Below are positions 1-9,291 of a stretch of 64,000 bases of DNA, one piece after another; the first letter of the stretch is position 1, and every line of letters begins with the position of its first letter. The stretch comes from an uncultured Pseudomonadota bacterium (GTDB lineage Bacteria > Bdellovibrionota_B > Oligoflexia > Oligoflexales > CAIMVM01). The position numbers and the translations under genes were made by a program. The stretch is taken from NCBI GenBank assembly GCA_903844895.1, contig CAIMVM010000073.1, positions 43,597 to 107,596 on the forward strand, read 5' to 3'. The notes below the pieces were generated by a model that made no database searches, was not told where the DNA came from, and was given only the letters and a program-made list of their open reading frames with translations.

Positions 1-116
1 GACGGATTCGCGAGATTTGCGCAAACGGACCGTAAAGAGCCGGGTGATGTTCTATTGTTCTGATTGTAAATTCGCAGGCCAGGAGAATGGCATTACGGTC
101 GACTCAAGGCTATAAA

Positions 117-407
117 CTATTTATTTGCAGGTGAGGATTCGTAACAGATGACTTCAGTATGTTTTGAAATGTCTTTATCTGCAATTTGACCATGCTCAGA
201 AGCGATATGAACTTTCAATTCTGAGATTAACCGGGCTTTCTTTTGCGACAGAGAAAGATCACAGGAAACGTCCGCGTTCACATAAAAATCAGTGGATTCC
301 TTATTTATAAAGTTACAAGTGGCTTTGCAAAAACATGTCTTCGCAGATGCTGATCCCGAATGCGCTATGCCCATGCTTCCGGCAACTAAAAGTAGCAATT
401 GTTTCAT
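117..407 (-). CDS. Small exported protein of unknown function
   Basis: This 96-residue protein begins with a short basic start, a hydrophobic stretch (residues 3-20) and a Ser-Ala-Ser-Ala segment before Lys23, which looks like a Sec signal peptide. The mature part has five cysteines (Cys25, 27, 31, 49 and 88), suggesting disulphide bonds in the periplasm. I do not recognise a family. The start is an ATG without a strong ribosome binding site. It lies just beyond the 3' end of the tRNA gene and reads in the same direction. It could be a narrowly distributed secreted protein; that it is a gene at all is moderately certain, based on the signal peptide. Confidence 0.55.
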   Translation of the reverse strand: MKQLLLLVAGSMGIAHSGSASAKTCFCKATCNFINKESTDFYVNADVSCDLSLSQKKARLISELKVHIASEHGQIADKDISKHTEVICYESSPANK

Positions 408-481
408 GATCTATGTCTTTTTTTGAAAAGAAATCTACACGAGGCGAATCGAAGATTCACGATCCATTAAGTGGGGAAAAA

Positions 482-558
482 TGGTGGGTCCAGCAGGACT
501 TGAACCTGCGACCTTCGAGTTATGAGCACGCTGCTCTAACCAACTGAGCTATAGACCC
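482..558 (-). tRNA. tRNA with CAT anticodon (tRNA-Met or lysidine tRNA-Ile2)
   Basis: The 77-nt minus-strand sequence has a 7-bp acceptor stem (one G-U pair), a D arm with AGCTCAGTTGGTTAGAGC, a T arm with GGTTCAAGTCC and an encoded CCA end at 482-484. The anticodon CAT is at 522-524. The anticodon stem as I fold it (GCGTG with CTCGA) contains two non-pairs (G-A and U-U), which is unusual. The CAT anticodon alone does not separate elongator tRNA-Met from tRNA-Ile2; initiator identity is unlikely because the first acceptor pair is a G-C pair. Confidence 0.93.
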
Positions 559-603
559 ACGCGACAACTAAATTGCCACAACCAGCAGGAATTTCAACAA
601 TAA

Positions 604-625
604 AAGCCCACCAGGAGGTGGGCTT
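604..625 (-). terminator. Rho-independent terminator after rpoD
   Basis: A 9-bp perfect stem (604-612 with 617-625) with a 4-nt loop is followed on the minus strand by TTTTATT. It starts 24 nt beyond the rpoD stop codon. Confidence 0.85.
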
Positions 626-648
626 ATAAACTAATTTTAGGCTAGCAT

Positions 649-3030
649 CTAGCTTTCAATAAAGGCGCGCAGCTTCTTAGATCGGGAAGGATGGCGCAGC
701 TTTCTCAAAGCTTTTGCTTCAATTTGGCGAATACGCTCTCGGGTCACATCAAAGTTTTGGCCTACTTCCTCAAGGGTATGATCGCTTCTCTCGCCAATAC
801 CAAAGCGCATGCGAAGAACTTTTTCTTCTCTCGGTGTAAGAGTTGCCAAAGCTTTCTCCGTTTGCTCCACAAGCGACGAACCCATCACATTCTCTGAAGG
901 GGAATGGGTGGACTTATCTTCTAGGAAGTCACCAATATGATTGTCCTCTTCTTCACCAATAGGAGTTTCCAATGAAATGGGCTCTACGGCAATTTTTAAA
1001 ACACGGCGAACTTTATCTAAAGACATGTCCATTCGCGCTGCAATTTCTTCAGGAGTGGGTTCTCGACCCATCTCTTGAACTAAATGGCGGCTGGTTCGAA
1101 TGAGCTTATTGATCGTTTCAATCATGTGAACAGGAATTCGAATGGTTCTGGCTTGATCAGCAATTGCCCTAGTAATCGCCTGCCTGATCCACCAAGTCGC
1201 ATAAGTTGAAAACTTGTATCCCCTGCGGTACTCAAATTTTTCAACAGCTTTCATCAAACCTATATTGCCCTCTTGAATCAGATCAAGAAACTGTAGTCCT
1301 CTATTGGTATACTTTTTGGCAATCGAAACCACGAGTCGAAGGTTAGCTTCGACAAGTTCTCGCTTAGCTGACTCAGCATCGGTTGCCATGGCGACAAGTT
1401 GACGATAGACACTCAGAAGCTCTTTAGAATCCATGGAAGATTCATCAATGGTCCGAACGAGAGTATCCATAGCCGCTTTAAAGTTTCTATGAACACGCTG
1501 CCATTCCCTTTCAGTGGCCTTTCCAAAGGGAACATCAGGAGTTTTAAGAATATGCTCCTTAAGATCCTCGACAGTGCACTCCAAACGACGGCTATAGTAG
1601 GCTTGATCGTTATAAGCTTCCGTGATGGAAACCGTAAATCCAGCCATGATATCAATGGCTTTCTGCATCAACTTGCGGTTGATATTTAAATCCTTAAGGG
1701 ACTTGAAAATTTCCATTTTAGATTGATGGATTTTCTCAGGCTTTGCCCCTTTTCTTTTCAGAATGGCCAAATATTCTTCAAATTCTTTGAGAAATTGCTG
1801 TGTAGCTACGCGAATTTTACTCTCATGAATTTCTTCGTTATTAGAAGCTTCATCGTCATCAAAGCCCTTGATCCAGCCCTTCATCCTAATTTCGCCAGAT
1901 ACGAACTTAGATGCAGTTTCGAAAATAAGGTCTCGGCCAATTTTCAAATCGAGCATGCGCTCTAGAATGCGGTTTTCTGCATCTTCAATCTTTTTAGCGA
2001 TTACAACTTCACCTTCACGGGACAGAAGCGCTACAGAACCCATTTTGCGCAAGTAGATTCTAACCGGATCATTCGAACGACCCAGATCTAAAGTGGCCAT
2101 CGCCTGAACTGCTTTAACATCTACTTCTTCATCTTCTTTTTTATTTGAGTCTTCTTTAGAATTTTGTTCTGCTTGAACTCGCTTGCTTTCTGCTTTGCCT
2201 TCTAATGCAGGCTCGGCTATCGCTCCCTTTCTCAAGGAAGGACCTCTATCAATAATTTCGATACTGGCGTCTGAGGCCATAATCATCAATTCATTAACTT
2301 CTGCTGCGGTGATCGTCTTTACTGTGTCAGTAATACTTTGAATATCTTTGTAGCTGAGGATTCCCTCTTTCTTCTTGGCAGCCTGAGCTACTTTATCAAA
2401 AAGTGCCTTTATATCCGTTTTAGAAGCTTCTGCTTTTGCGGGCTTCTGAGTTGCTTTCGAAGTTACTTCCACTTGGGCCACAGGCGACTTGACCGCCTTC
2501 TCGTCCATCTTTAAGGATTTTTTACCTGAGATCGATTCCAACTTAGTTACCGAAGCTTTAACTGGAGTCGCTTTGTGGTCTTTGCTACTAGCTTGTGATA
2601 GAGCCGACTTTACTGCTGACTTTACAGCTGTCTTTACAACGGACTGAACCACGGTTTTCACTTGAGCTTTAAGGGGCCCTTTGGATGACTTATTTACAGC
2701 CGTTTTAGCGGCTGGTTTGGTGGTCTTCACCACTTTTTTTTCCTGAGGTTTGGCAGCCTGCTTTTTATCCGCGGGTTTTTGTGCAGGCTTAGAGTCTTTT
2801 TTTGCAAGACTTTTGGGCAAACTCTTTGCCGGCTTTCCCAATGATGCCTTTGCTAATACCACATCTTTTTTTGACAATACGGGTTTAGCCTTTATGGCTC
2901 CCGCCTTTTGTGACTTAGCAGAAGGAGATTTTGACAAATTTTTGATGCCTTTATTTAAAGGCTTCCCGCCAGAAGCACCTGATTTACTTGTTGATTTTCC
3001 GTTTGGCTTGGCCGTCTTCTTGTTGAGCAA
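649..3030 (-). CDS. rpoD: RNA polymerase primary sigma factor RpoD (sigma-70)
   Basis: This directs RNA polymerase to housekeeping promoters. Region 1.1 lies at about residues 207-260, region 1.2 ([12 protein letters not shown]) at about 320-355, region 2 with [20 protein letters not shown] and the -10-binding [10 protein letters not shown] segment at about 560-640, region 3 after that, and the region 4 helix-turn-helix with [20 protein letters not shown] at the C-terminus. The first ~205 residues are an extra Lys/Ala/Ser-rich, disordered-looking extension, making the protein 793 residues against roughly 610 in E. coli. The start is TTG at 3028-3030, supported by GGAGG five bases upstream. 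It follows dnaG with a 76-nt gap, the common dnaG-rpoD order. Confidence 0.97.
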   Translation of the reverse strand: MLNKKTAKPNGKSTSKSGASGGKPLNKGIKNLSKSPSAKSQKAGAIKAKPVLSKKDVVLAKASLGKPAKSLPKSLAKKDSKPAQKPADKKQAAKPQEKKVVKTTKPAAKTAVNKSSKGPLKAQVKTVVQSVVKTAVKSAVKSALSQASSKDHKATPVKASVTKLESISGKKSLKMDEKAVKSPVAQVEVTSKATQKPAKAEASKTDIKALFDKVAQAAKKKEGILSYKDIQSITDTVKTITAAEVNELMIMASDASIEIIDRGPSLRKGAIAEPALEGKAESKRVQAEQNSKEDSNKKEDEEVDVKAVQAMATLDLGRSNDPVRIYLRKMGSVALLSREGEVVIAKKIEDAENRILERMLDLKIGRDLIFETASKFVSGEIRMKGWIKGFDDDEASNNEEIHESKIRVATQQFLKEFEEYLAILKRKGAKPEKIHQSKMEIFKSLKDLNINRKLMQKAIDIMAGFTVSITEAYNDQAYYSRRLECTVEDLKEHILKTPDVPFGKATEREWQRVHRNFKAAMDTLVRTIDESSMDSKELLSVYRQLVAMATDAESAKRELVEANLRLVVSIAKKYTNRGLQFLDLIQEGNIGLMKAVEKFEYRRGYKFSTYATWWIRQAITRAIADQARTIRIPVHMIETINKLIRTSRHLVQEMGREPTPEEIAARMDMSLDKVRRVLKIAVEPISLETPIGEEEDNHIGDFLEDKSTHSPSENVMGSSLVEQTEKALATLTPREEKVLRMRFGIGERSDHTLEEVGQNFDVTRERIRQIEAKALRKLRHPSRSKKLRAFIES

Positions 3031-3106
3031 GGGAGCCTCCAGCTGAATTGTTCAAAAGGATCTTTTATATGACAAAGCCTATTTAATCAACTAATACCTT
3101 TCTTTA

Positions 3107-4888
3107 TTAACGGAGATTTCTCATCTCACGTTCCATCTGAAAAAGCTCGTTTTGCAGAGACTGAATTTCTTTGACCATCACCATAAGCTCATCACCTTCA
3201 GCTCGGCCTACTTGAGCCTTCAAATTCTGAACCGCCATCTTGAGCAGGTCCCCTCTCACCTTACCCATCAGTATAGAAACAGCACGAGTCCGGCTTTGAA
3301 CTTCATAGAGAGGACGCAGAGTCGTCAAATACATAATAAATTCAGCCGCTTCTGGATCCTGAGCCATCTTCATTCTTCCCATTTCGTAGCGGCTGGGGGA
3401 TTCGCCAGATTGAAGAATATCCAAAAACTCTTCCGCAAGTTGAAGCACCCCTTGAGAGAGACGCATTTCCTCTCTTAAAAAGGCGAGTAAAACAGACACA
3501 TCGACCTGACCTGGCTCAGCAAAGTAAAGGTGGGCCAAAAGTTCTCTCACATCGCCTTTTGCAGGAGCCTTAAAAGACTCTCTAGGAACGGCCGTGACGG
3601 GCTTCACTCTTTCAACTTTGGGTAAGTCTTCTTTTAATAATAGCTGCTCCTGAAGAACAGCTTCTGAGATTCCCGACAGCTGGGAAACTCTCGAAATCAA
3701 AAATGCCCTGCGAACGGGATCTAAAGTTTGTCTCACCCAAGGCAGTAACTCTTTAGACACAACATCAGGTATGGACGTTGAGGATGTTGTCTGGAGCTTT
3801 TTTTGAATCGCGTATTGAAGAATATCCGTGGCACCAGCAAAATAGCTTTCAAGAGCATCTGGACCTCTTTCCGCTAAAAATTCATCAGGATCAAGTGCAT
3901 CAGGCAAGGTTACCACTTTGATGCTAAGCTCTGGAACATTCATAGCTTCGGAAAGAACTCGCATGGTCGCGTTCTGCCCGGCACTGTCACCATCGAATAA
4001 CAAATAGACTAAACCGGTCACATGACTCAAATGTTTTAAGTGAGCTAAAGTTAAAGCAGTGCCTTGGCTCGCGACAGTTTCCGAAAAACCGCTTTGCCAC
4101 ATTTTTAAAGCATCAATATAGCCTTCTACTACTATCGCTCGACCCTTCTTTTTGATCTCTCCCCGAGCCTCGAAAAGGCCAAATAAAACATGACCCTTAT
4201 CATATCTGGAGTTCTTATATTTTTGCGGCGATTGATCAAGCGCTCGCCCTCCAAAGGCTATGAGACGCCCTTGCCCATCACGAATGGGGATCATGACTCG
4301 ATTTCTGAAGAAATCGTGCCATTTGCGGTCGCTATCATAATAGGTAGCTAAGGAAGCTTGTTCCATTTCCTCATAACTATACCCTAGGCCCTTGAGATAA
4401 TTGACTAAGTCAAAAGTGCCCCCCCTGGCATATCCCATACCAAACGTCTTCATCGAAGCCTGAGAAAAGCCGCGTCCTTCGAGGTAATCAAGTACAGGCT
4501 TTCCTTCCTTGTCCCAAAGATGTTCGACAAAAAACTCCTGAGCTGCCAGGACAATTTCATGGCGCCGAAGCCTTGCTTTCTTCTCATGGCTGTCCACGTC
4601 TCGGGTCAATTCAGAAACATCTGTACCAGTCTTTTGCCCTAACCATTTCAGGGTATCAATAAACCCTAAACCTATTTGCTTTCTAATAAATTCAATTGCG
4701 TCACCATGGGCTCTACACCCAAAACAGTGGAAATGATCTGAATACACATAAAAAGATGGCGTTTTTTCGTTGTGAAAGGGACAACAGCCTCTATAATTTC
4801 CGGAGCTTTTTTGTAGTGGAACAAATTCCCCAATGAGCTCGGGTAGTATCACTTTTTGAAGAATACTGCGTTTTAAGTCGTCACTCAT
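3107..4888 (-). CDS. dnaG: DNA primase DnaG
   Basis: The enzyme makes RNA primers at the replication fork. The N-terminal CHC2 zinc finger is visible as CCPFHNEKTPSF followed by HFHCFGC (about residues 36-57). The Toprim catalytic core follows, with VVEGYIDALK (the glutamate motif, about residue 253) and LLFDGDSAGQ (the DxD motif, about residue 297). The C-terminal ~150 residues would carry the helicase-binding region. The length of 593 residues is normal. It begins with ATG AGT GAC and is the first gene of a dnaG-rpoD pair. Confidence 0.97.
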   Translation of the reverse strand: MSDDLKRSILQKVILPELIGEFVPLQKSSGNYRGCCPFHNEKTPSFYVYSDHFHCFGCRAHGDAIEFIRKQIGLGFIDTLKWLGQKTGTDVSELTRDVDSHEKKARLRRHEIVLAAQEFFVEHLWDKEGKPVLDYLEGRGFSQASMKTFGMGYARGGTFDLVNYLKGLGYSYEEMEQASLATYYDSDRKWHDFFRNRVMIPIRDGQGRLIAFGGRALDQSPQKYKNSRYDKGHVLFGLFEARGEIKKKGRAIVVEGYIDALKMWQSGFSETVASQGTALTLAHLKHLSHVTGLVYLLFDGDSAGQNATMRVLSEAMNVPELSIKVVTLPDALDPDEFLAERGPDALESYFAGATDILQYAIQKKLQTTSSTSIPDVVSKELLPWVRQTLDPVRRAFLISRVSQLSGISEAVLQEQLLLKEDLPKVERVKPVTAVPRESFKAPAKGDVRELLAHLYFAEPGQVDVSVLLAFLREEMRLSQGVLQLAEEFLDILQSGESPSRYEMGRMKMAQDPEAAEFIMYLTTLRPLYEVQSRTRAVSILMGKVRGDLLKMAVQNLKAQVGRAEGDELMVMVKEIQSLQNELFQMEREMRNLR

Positions 4889-5056
4889 GTCTTGCCTTTT
4901 TTATGCGCAGAAGAGCATAGGCTGACTTTCTTATTTTGTCTAGAAACATCATAAAGATGATTTGCAGATGCTTAAATAGGCCGAAAAAGATTTTACTAAC
5001 GCCTCATTTCCCTTTACTATGCGACGATAGAGTAAACGCAACAAGTCGGAACAATT

Positions 5057-5569
5057 ATGATTTTAGGCTTCCAAAATGAAGTTCGAATGGAAAAAGCTAT
5101 GCGCCTTTTAGTGCAAAATATCGACTCTCCATCTAAATCAGGTAGCCAAAAGCCCGTCATTGCCCATAGCCTGCGGGTTGCGCAGGTTTTAGAGTCTTTA
5201 GGTTATGGCGGCGACACGATAATTATTGCGCTTCTGCACGACATACTCGAAAAGAGCTCCGTTACGGAGAGGGAAATTGCTCAGCAATTTGGACAAGATA
5301 TTGCGGGCGCGGTTGGGGCTTTAACCGTTCAAAAAGGCAACGACGATTCTTGGGCTAAGTCTCTGAAATTATGTCAGTTGTCTGGACGCCCTGCCATGCT
5401 CGTAAGGGCTGCAGATTTATATGATAATTTATGCCGCCAAAAGCACCTGGAAAATCGAACCAAAGTAGAAAAGTACCTAAAAAAAATGGTCCTTATGAAA
5501 GCATCTTGGGGCGAAGAACTGGCCTTTGAGCCTATATGGCGGCGTCTTACTTTAAGCTTTGAAAGCTAG
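5057..5569 (+). CDS. HD-domain protein resembling the (p)ppGpp hydrolase half of SpoT
   Basis: At 170 residues this is close in size to small alarmone hydrolases (MESH1-like). Visible motifs in SpoT order are His37 in the KPVIAHSLRVAQVL segment, the HD pair in ALLHDILEKSS (residues 60-61), and AADLYDNL (about 118-125), which matches the SpoT KLADRLHN motif with Asp and Asn kept. I infer a metal-dependent hydrolase of (p)ppGpp or a related nucleotide; substrate is not proven by sequence. It is divergent from dnaG and followed by yajQ. A full-length RelA/SpoT enzyme is encoded at 56391-58685, so this would be a second, hydrolase-only copy. Confidence 0.75.
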   Translation: MILGFQNEVRMEKAMRLLVQNIDSPSKSGSQKPVIAHSLRVAQVLESLGYGGDTIIIALLHDILEKSSVTEREIAQQFGQDIAGAVGALTVQKGNDDSWAKSLKLCQLSGRPAMLVRAADLYDNLCRQKHLENRTKVEKYLKKMVLMKASWGEELAFEPIWRRLTLSFES

Positions 5570-5638
5570 CAATCAAAGTCGGCATTAGCTTTTTCTTTCA
5601 AACCTGATACATTGCCCCTTCAGTTTTTTGGAGTGGAT

Positions 5639-6133
5639 ATGCCCTCATTTGATATAGTTAGCGAAGTTGATTTTCAAGAGATTGATAACTCCGTAAACCA
5701 AGCTGCCAAAGAGATTGAATCTCGATTTGACTTTAAGGGATCAAAATCGTCTCTCGATTTCGACAAAACAGCAAAGGTGATTAAGGTTCTTGCCGATGAC
5801 GATATGAAGTTACGCGCGATGCACCAGATTCTCGGGACCAAAATGGCAAAGCGAGGAATCGACTTGCGCTCCCTTGATTATGGCAAGGAAGAACTCGGAT
5901 CCATGAACACTATCAAGCAGACCATCACCCTTAAAAATGGTCTCGACAAAGAAGCAGCTAAAAAAGTGACAAAGATTATCAAAGAGTCTGGCTTAAAAGT
6001 TCAGGCCCAGATACAAGATGATCAAGTTAGGGTAACAGGAAAGAAGATTGACGATCTTCAAGAGGTAATTGCTCTGCTCAAGTCTAATACGGATCTAGGA
6101 ATCCCCTTACAATATATAAATATGCGGAGCTGA
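5639..6133 (+). CDS. yajQ: YajQ family nucleotide-binding protein
   Basis: The 164-residue protein opens with MPSFDIVSEVDFQEIDN and continues with SRFDFKGSKSSL, the signature of the YajQ/DUF520 family, whose members bind nucleic acid and in Xanthomonas cyclic di-GMP. An upstream in-frame TTG at 5612 would add nine residues, but the ATG at 5639 has GGAG at 5630-5633 and gives the family's usual N-terminus and length. It ends 2 nt before ychF, so the two are likely cotranscribed. Confidence 0.94.
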   Translation: MPSFDIVSEVDFQEIDNSVNQAAKEIESRFDFKGSKSSLDFDKTAKVIKVLADDDMKLRAMHQILGTKMAKRGIDLRSLDYGKEELGSMNTIKQTITLKNGLDKEAAKKVTKIIKESGLKVQAQIQDDQVRVTGKKIDDLQEVIALLKSNTDLGIPLQYINMRS

Positions 6134-6135
6134 AA

Positions 6136-7254
6136 ATGGGTTTTAAATGTGGAATCGTCGGACTGCCTAACGTAGGGAAGTCCACAATATTTAATGCCTT
6201 AACTTCCGCAGGAGCGGCGAGCGCTAACTACCCATTTTGCACCATTGATCCCAATGTGGGCATGGTTGATGTGCCAGATGAAAGACTTGAACAGCTCAAT
6301 ATGATTATTAAAGCCCAACGCCTCATTCCAGCGTCTATGGAGTTTGTGGACATTGCCGGTTTGGTAAAAGGAGCATCAAAAGGCGAAGGACTGGGAAATA
6401 AATTTTTAGGTCATATAAAATCGACAGATGCTATTGCCCATGTGGTGAGGTGTTTTGACTCAGGCGATATCATTCACGTTGAGGGAAGCGTTTCCCCCAT
6501 TCGAGACATTTCTATCATAGAAACTGAGCTCATTATGTCGGACTTTGAAACCGTCGATGCTGCCCTCAATCGGAATCGAAAGCTTTCTAAGGGCGGAAAA
6601 AAAGAAATCGGCCTCATAATCACGATGTTAGAAGCCTTACAAGCCCATCTTCAAGACTTAAAGCCAGCACGTACCTTTAATTTAGCGCCATTCATCGCGG
6701 AAAGCGTGGAAGTCTATCATGCCTATAGAGACTGCCACATGCTTACGGCAAAACGTGTAGTATATGTCTGCAATGTAGATGAAAGTCTTGCTGCTGGCGA
6801 CGTTGACAATGAGTTTACAAAACAAGTAAAAGAACATGCGGCAAAAGAAAATGCGGGCGTTGTCATTCTTTGTGGAAAGATAGAAGAAGAGCTGTCCAGT
6901 TTAACTGGCACAGAAAAAAAAGAAATGCTTGAGGCGATGGGTTTAAGTGAAGCCGGCTTGAACCGACTCATTCGAACGGGATATTCTCTATTAGGACTTC
7001 AAAATTATTTTACTGCCGGCGAAAAAGAGATTCGAGCTTGGACTATCACTCAGGGCACTAAAGCTCCCCAAGCTGCAGGAGTGATACATTCGGATTTTGA
7101 ACGTGGCTTTATTTGTGCGGAAACTTACCGCATTGAAGGCCTCATGAAAGCTGGCTCCAAAGCAAAACTTAAAGAACTCGGCCTTCTTCGCCTCGAGGGC
7201 AAAGAATACGTAGTACAAGACGGCGACGTCATGGAATTTAGATTCAATGTTTAA
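6136..7254 (+). CDS. ychF: Redox-regulated ATPase YchF (Obg family)
   Basis: This is a ribosome-associated P-loop NTPase. The Walker A motif GLPNVGKST is at residues 9-17, the G3-like DIAGLVKGASKGEGLGNKF segment at about 71-89, and the G4 position reads CNVDE rather than NKxD, consistent with the ATP preference known for YchF. The coiled-coil insertion follows, and a C-terminal TGS domain contains RAWTITQGTKAPQAAGVIH. The length of 372 residues is slightly more than in E. coli (363). It forms a two-gene unit with yajQ. Confidence 0.97.
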   Translation: MGFKCGIVGLPNVGKSTIFNALTSAGAASANYPFCTIDPNVGMVDVPDERLEQLNMIIKAQRLIPASMEFVDIAGLVKGASKGEGLGNKFLGHIKSTDAIAHVVRCFDSGDIIHVEGSVSPIRDISIIETELIMSDFETVDAALNRNRKLSKGGKKEIGLIITMLEALQAHLQDLKPARTFNLAPFIAESVEVYHAYRDCHMLTAKRVVYVCNVDESLAAGDVDNEFTKQVKEHAAKENAGVVILCGKIEEELSSLTGTEKKEMLEAMGLSEAGLNRLIRTGYSLLGLQNYFTAGEKEIRAWTITQGTKAPQAAGVIHSDFERGFICAETYRIEGLMKAGSKAKLKELGLLRLEGKEYVVQDGDVMEFRFNV

Positions 7255-7469
7255 AGTTAGTGATGGACCTTGCTAAAAATGACCAGAAGCTGTCTAGGCG
7301 TTGCGTAAAGTCTGGCAGGTAAAACGTGGATGATTTCTATAGTACCCAAGGGGGAAAACTGTTTATCTTTTTCGATCCAGTTTCACCCCAATGGGTACCT
7401 ACGTAAATACAGGCCGCTATAAGACTCAAAGTCAAGTTTGCATAGGTTTTCGACTTACTGTTTCAGCCC

Positions 7470-8708
7470 CTACTCGGGACAACGAACGGCATTCACTTCG
7501 CTAATTTTCTGTTTGAGCGCGGCCACCCACTTATCAACGACAGTCTCGGCCGCATCGGGAAGGCGAATGTAAGCATACAACTCTACACGTGCGGCGACAA
7601 AGATGTCCCGCATCTGTCTTTCGGTCAACTGGTTTAAAAGTGACGCAAGGAAAGCTCTACCTGCTTCGTGAATCCGAGGTCGCTCAAACGAACCCGTGAA
7701 AATGGGGGGCAAACCGTTCAAATTGGTTAGACAGCTCCTCTCGTCAGCCCAAACTCGCGTGGTACTCCAACTGGCGAGATCCATCTTTCGAATTGTCATC
7801 GGATCGTTTGCCATCCATCCACCGCTGAAATTCCATCCAAAATCCTGCACAAGAGCAAAAGGTTTGCTACATATTTTTCTGCCATCATCGGTCATTGAAA
7901 TTCCATCTTTCGGGCAAACCAGGCGCTGATTTTCTGGTTTGTTGTCAGGGTGCTGAAGGATGGACATGAGTAGAGCCAAAGCCTCGCGATGAGCCACCCG
8001 CTCCCGGCTCACCCCCTCAAAATTCATTAACTCGTTCCAGCCCCATCCCTGGTCTTCCAACGTCTCGATTTTTATCGCTTTGAACTTGTCCTCCACAGCA
8101 GCTGGCACAAATGTCCGCACGCTGCGAGCACTGGCTGCGGTGTAGCGATCGACTTCGGTCCTGCTGGGTTTAGTTCCAAAATGGTTGCCGTAAAAGTGGG
8201 GATCGGCTGGACAATTATCACAAACCACACGGACAGAATACATGGCATCGGCGCCAAATCCCAATGTCCAAAGAAGGCGCGAGGAGGCCACTTCCGAATA
8301 AACCTCGCCATTATCGACTCCATATTTCACCTTGATGCGCTCGCCGTCAGGCTTGTCGCAGTAGAATTTTGGCGTACGACCACCTACATCTTCTTTCTCC
8401 GGTTCAACATACCTGCAGTTGATGGTCTCGCCGAATTTGAAACCTCTGTAGCCTTCCGGTCCCACAGCCGCATCCTTGCTCGCAATGTCCGATTTCATCC
8501 AAACATCAGCCTCCTTAAGATACTTCGCCCGCTCCTCTTTGGTAGAGACAATCGTCTTCGTCGAAGGGCTGTTTGTGGATCCAGAACGCACATCGGTAGC
8601 TCTTGAGTTGTCTTTGAAAAGGCGTGGTGCGCAGGAGGCAAGCGCCAATGACAGGCATCCCAAAAATACCGATCCCAAATGAAATGTCTGATTTTTCCTA
8701 TGAGTCAT
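7470..8708 (-). CDS. Lipoprotein with protein-kinase-like catalytic motifs
   Basis: The signal peptide ends in LALASC, a good lipobox, so Cys26 should be acylated. The ATG has GGGAG seven bases upstream. The 412-residue protein carries HPDNKPEN at residues 253-260, which copies the HRDLKPEN catalytic loop of protein kinases, and 28 residues later QDFGW with the DFG triad at 289-291. Upstream there is a plausible N-lobe: a strand with KVK (127-129) and a helix containing Glu139 in EVYSEVASSRLL. These features suggest a kinase-fold domain placed outside the cytoplasm; activity is unproven since extracytoplasmic ATP is doubtful. No family name is claimed. Pairs of cysteines (C98/C117, C163/C166, C265/C280) suit an oxidising compartment. 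It stands alone between ychF and the POT transporter. Confidence 0.75.
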   Translation of the reverse strand: MTHRKNQTFHLGSVFLGCLSLALASCAPRLFKDNSRATDVRSGSTNSPSTKTIVSTKEERAKYLKEADVWMKSDIASKDAAVGPEGYRGFKFGETINCRYVEPEKEDVGGRTPKFYCDKPDGERIKVKYGVDNGEVYSEVASSRLLWTLGFGADAMYSVRVVCDNCPADPHFYGNHFGTKPSRTEVDRYTAASARSVRTFVPAAVEDKFKAIKIETLEDQGWGWNELMNFEGVSRERVAHREALALLMSILQHPDNKPENQRLVCPKDGISMTDDGRKICSKPFALVQDFGWNFSGGWMANDPMTIRKMDLASWSTTRVWADERSCLTNLNGLPPIFTGSFERPRIHEAGRAFLASLLNQLTERQMRDIFVAARVELYAYIRLPDAAETVVDKWVAALKQKISEVNAVRCPE

Positions 8709-9291
8709 AACCTATCTCCCAACATCCAATCCTATTCACAGCGCCCAACATCAAACGCCACAATTTACCCCACTGCGCTCCTTTCGCCAGAAAGGAGCTT
8801 TGCTCCCGATATTTCCATGTCACTATTATAGCTCCTCCCATTGAGGAATGGAGTATCGGCGCGCTAAAAATCCTACAATATTTTTGCAACCTGCTGGAAC
8901 TATTTAAGTTCCAAATGCCCCGATGCGAAAATTCATGGACTTACAACGAAGAGGTAAAGAAACAGCCAGGGCTCCGTTTTCACCAACAATTAAAGTGACT
9001 AAATATCGCTGACCAAGGTCCAAACATACTCAAACAATCATTTCACGGTACCCCGTTCGCCTCGTGCAAAATATATCTTCTATAAAGTAACGAATCTTAG
9101 GAGAACACGGAATTCGAAGTCCTCTCAAATTAAGGACTAAGCTTTACGCTCTATGGTTGGAAAGCTTCGCAAAAGAAAAAATCACTCAGGTGGGATGCAC
9201 TTGAGTGATATAGAAATATAAATTCAATTTTCAAACACAAAAGCCGATTTTTTGGTCCTAAAAGAGATTTTTGAAACTCTCAATTCGGGTC
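8709..9291. other. Gene-poor spacer
   Basis: No convincing coding sequence is seen in these 583 bases. The only feature I can support is the terminator hairpin at 9181-9209. The promoter of the kinase-like lipoprotein gene should lie just above 8709. Confidence 0.6.
9181..9209 (-). terminator. Rho-independent terminator of the peptide transporter gene
   Basis: ATCACTCA pairs with TGAGTGAT (extended by GTG/CAC-type pairs around a short loop), and on the minus strand the hairpin is followed by TTTTTTCTTTT. It lies about 80 nt beyond the stop of the transporter gene. Confidence 0.8.

Noticed and set aside
1399..1689. 96-codon plus-strand frame inside rpoD
   Set aside because: Lies wholly within the conserved sigma factor on the opposite strand and has no features of its own.
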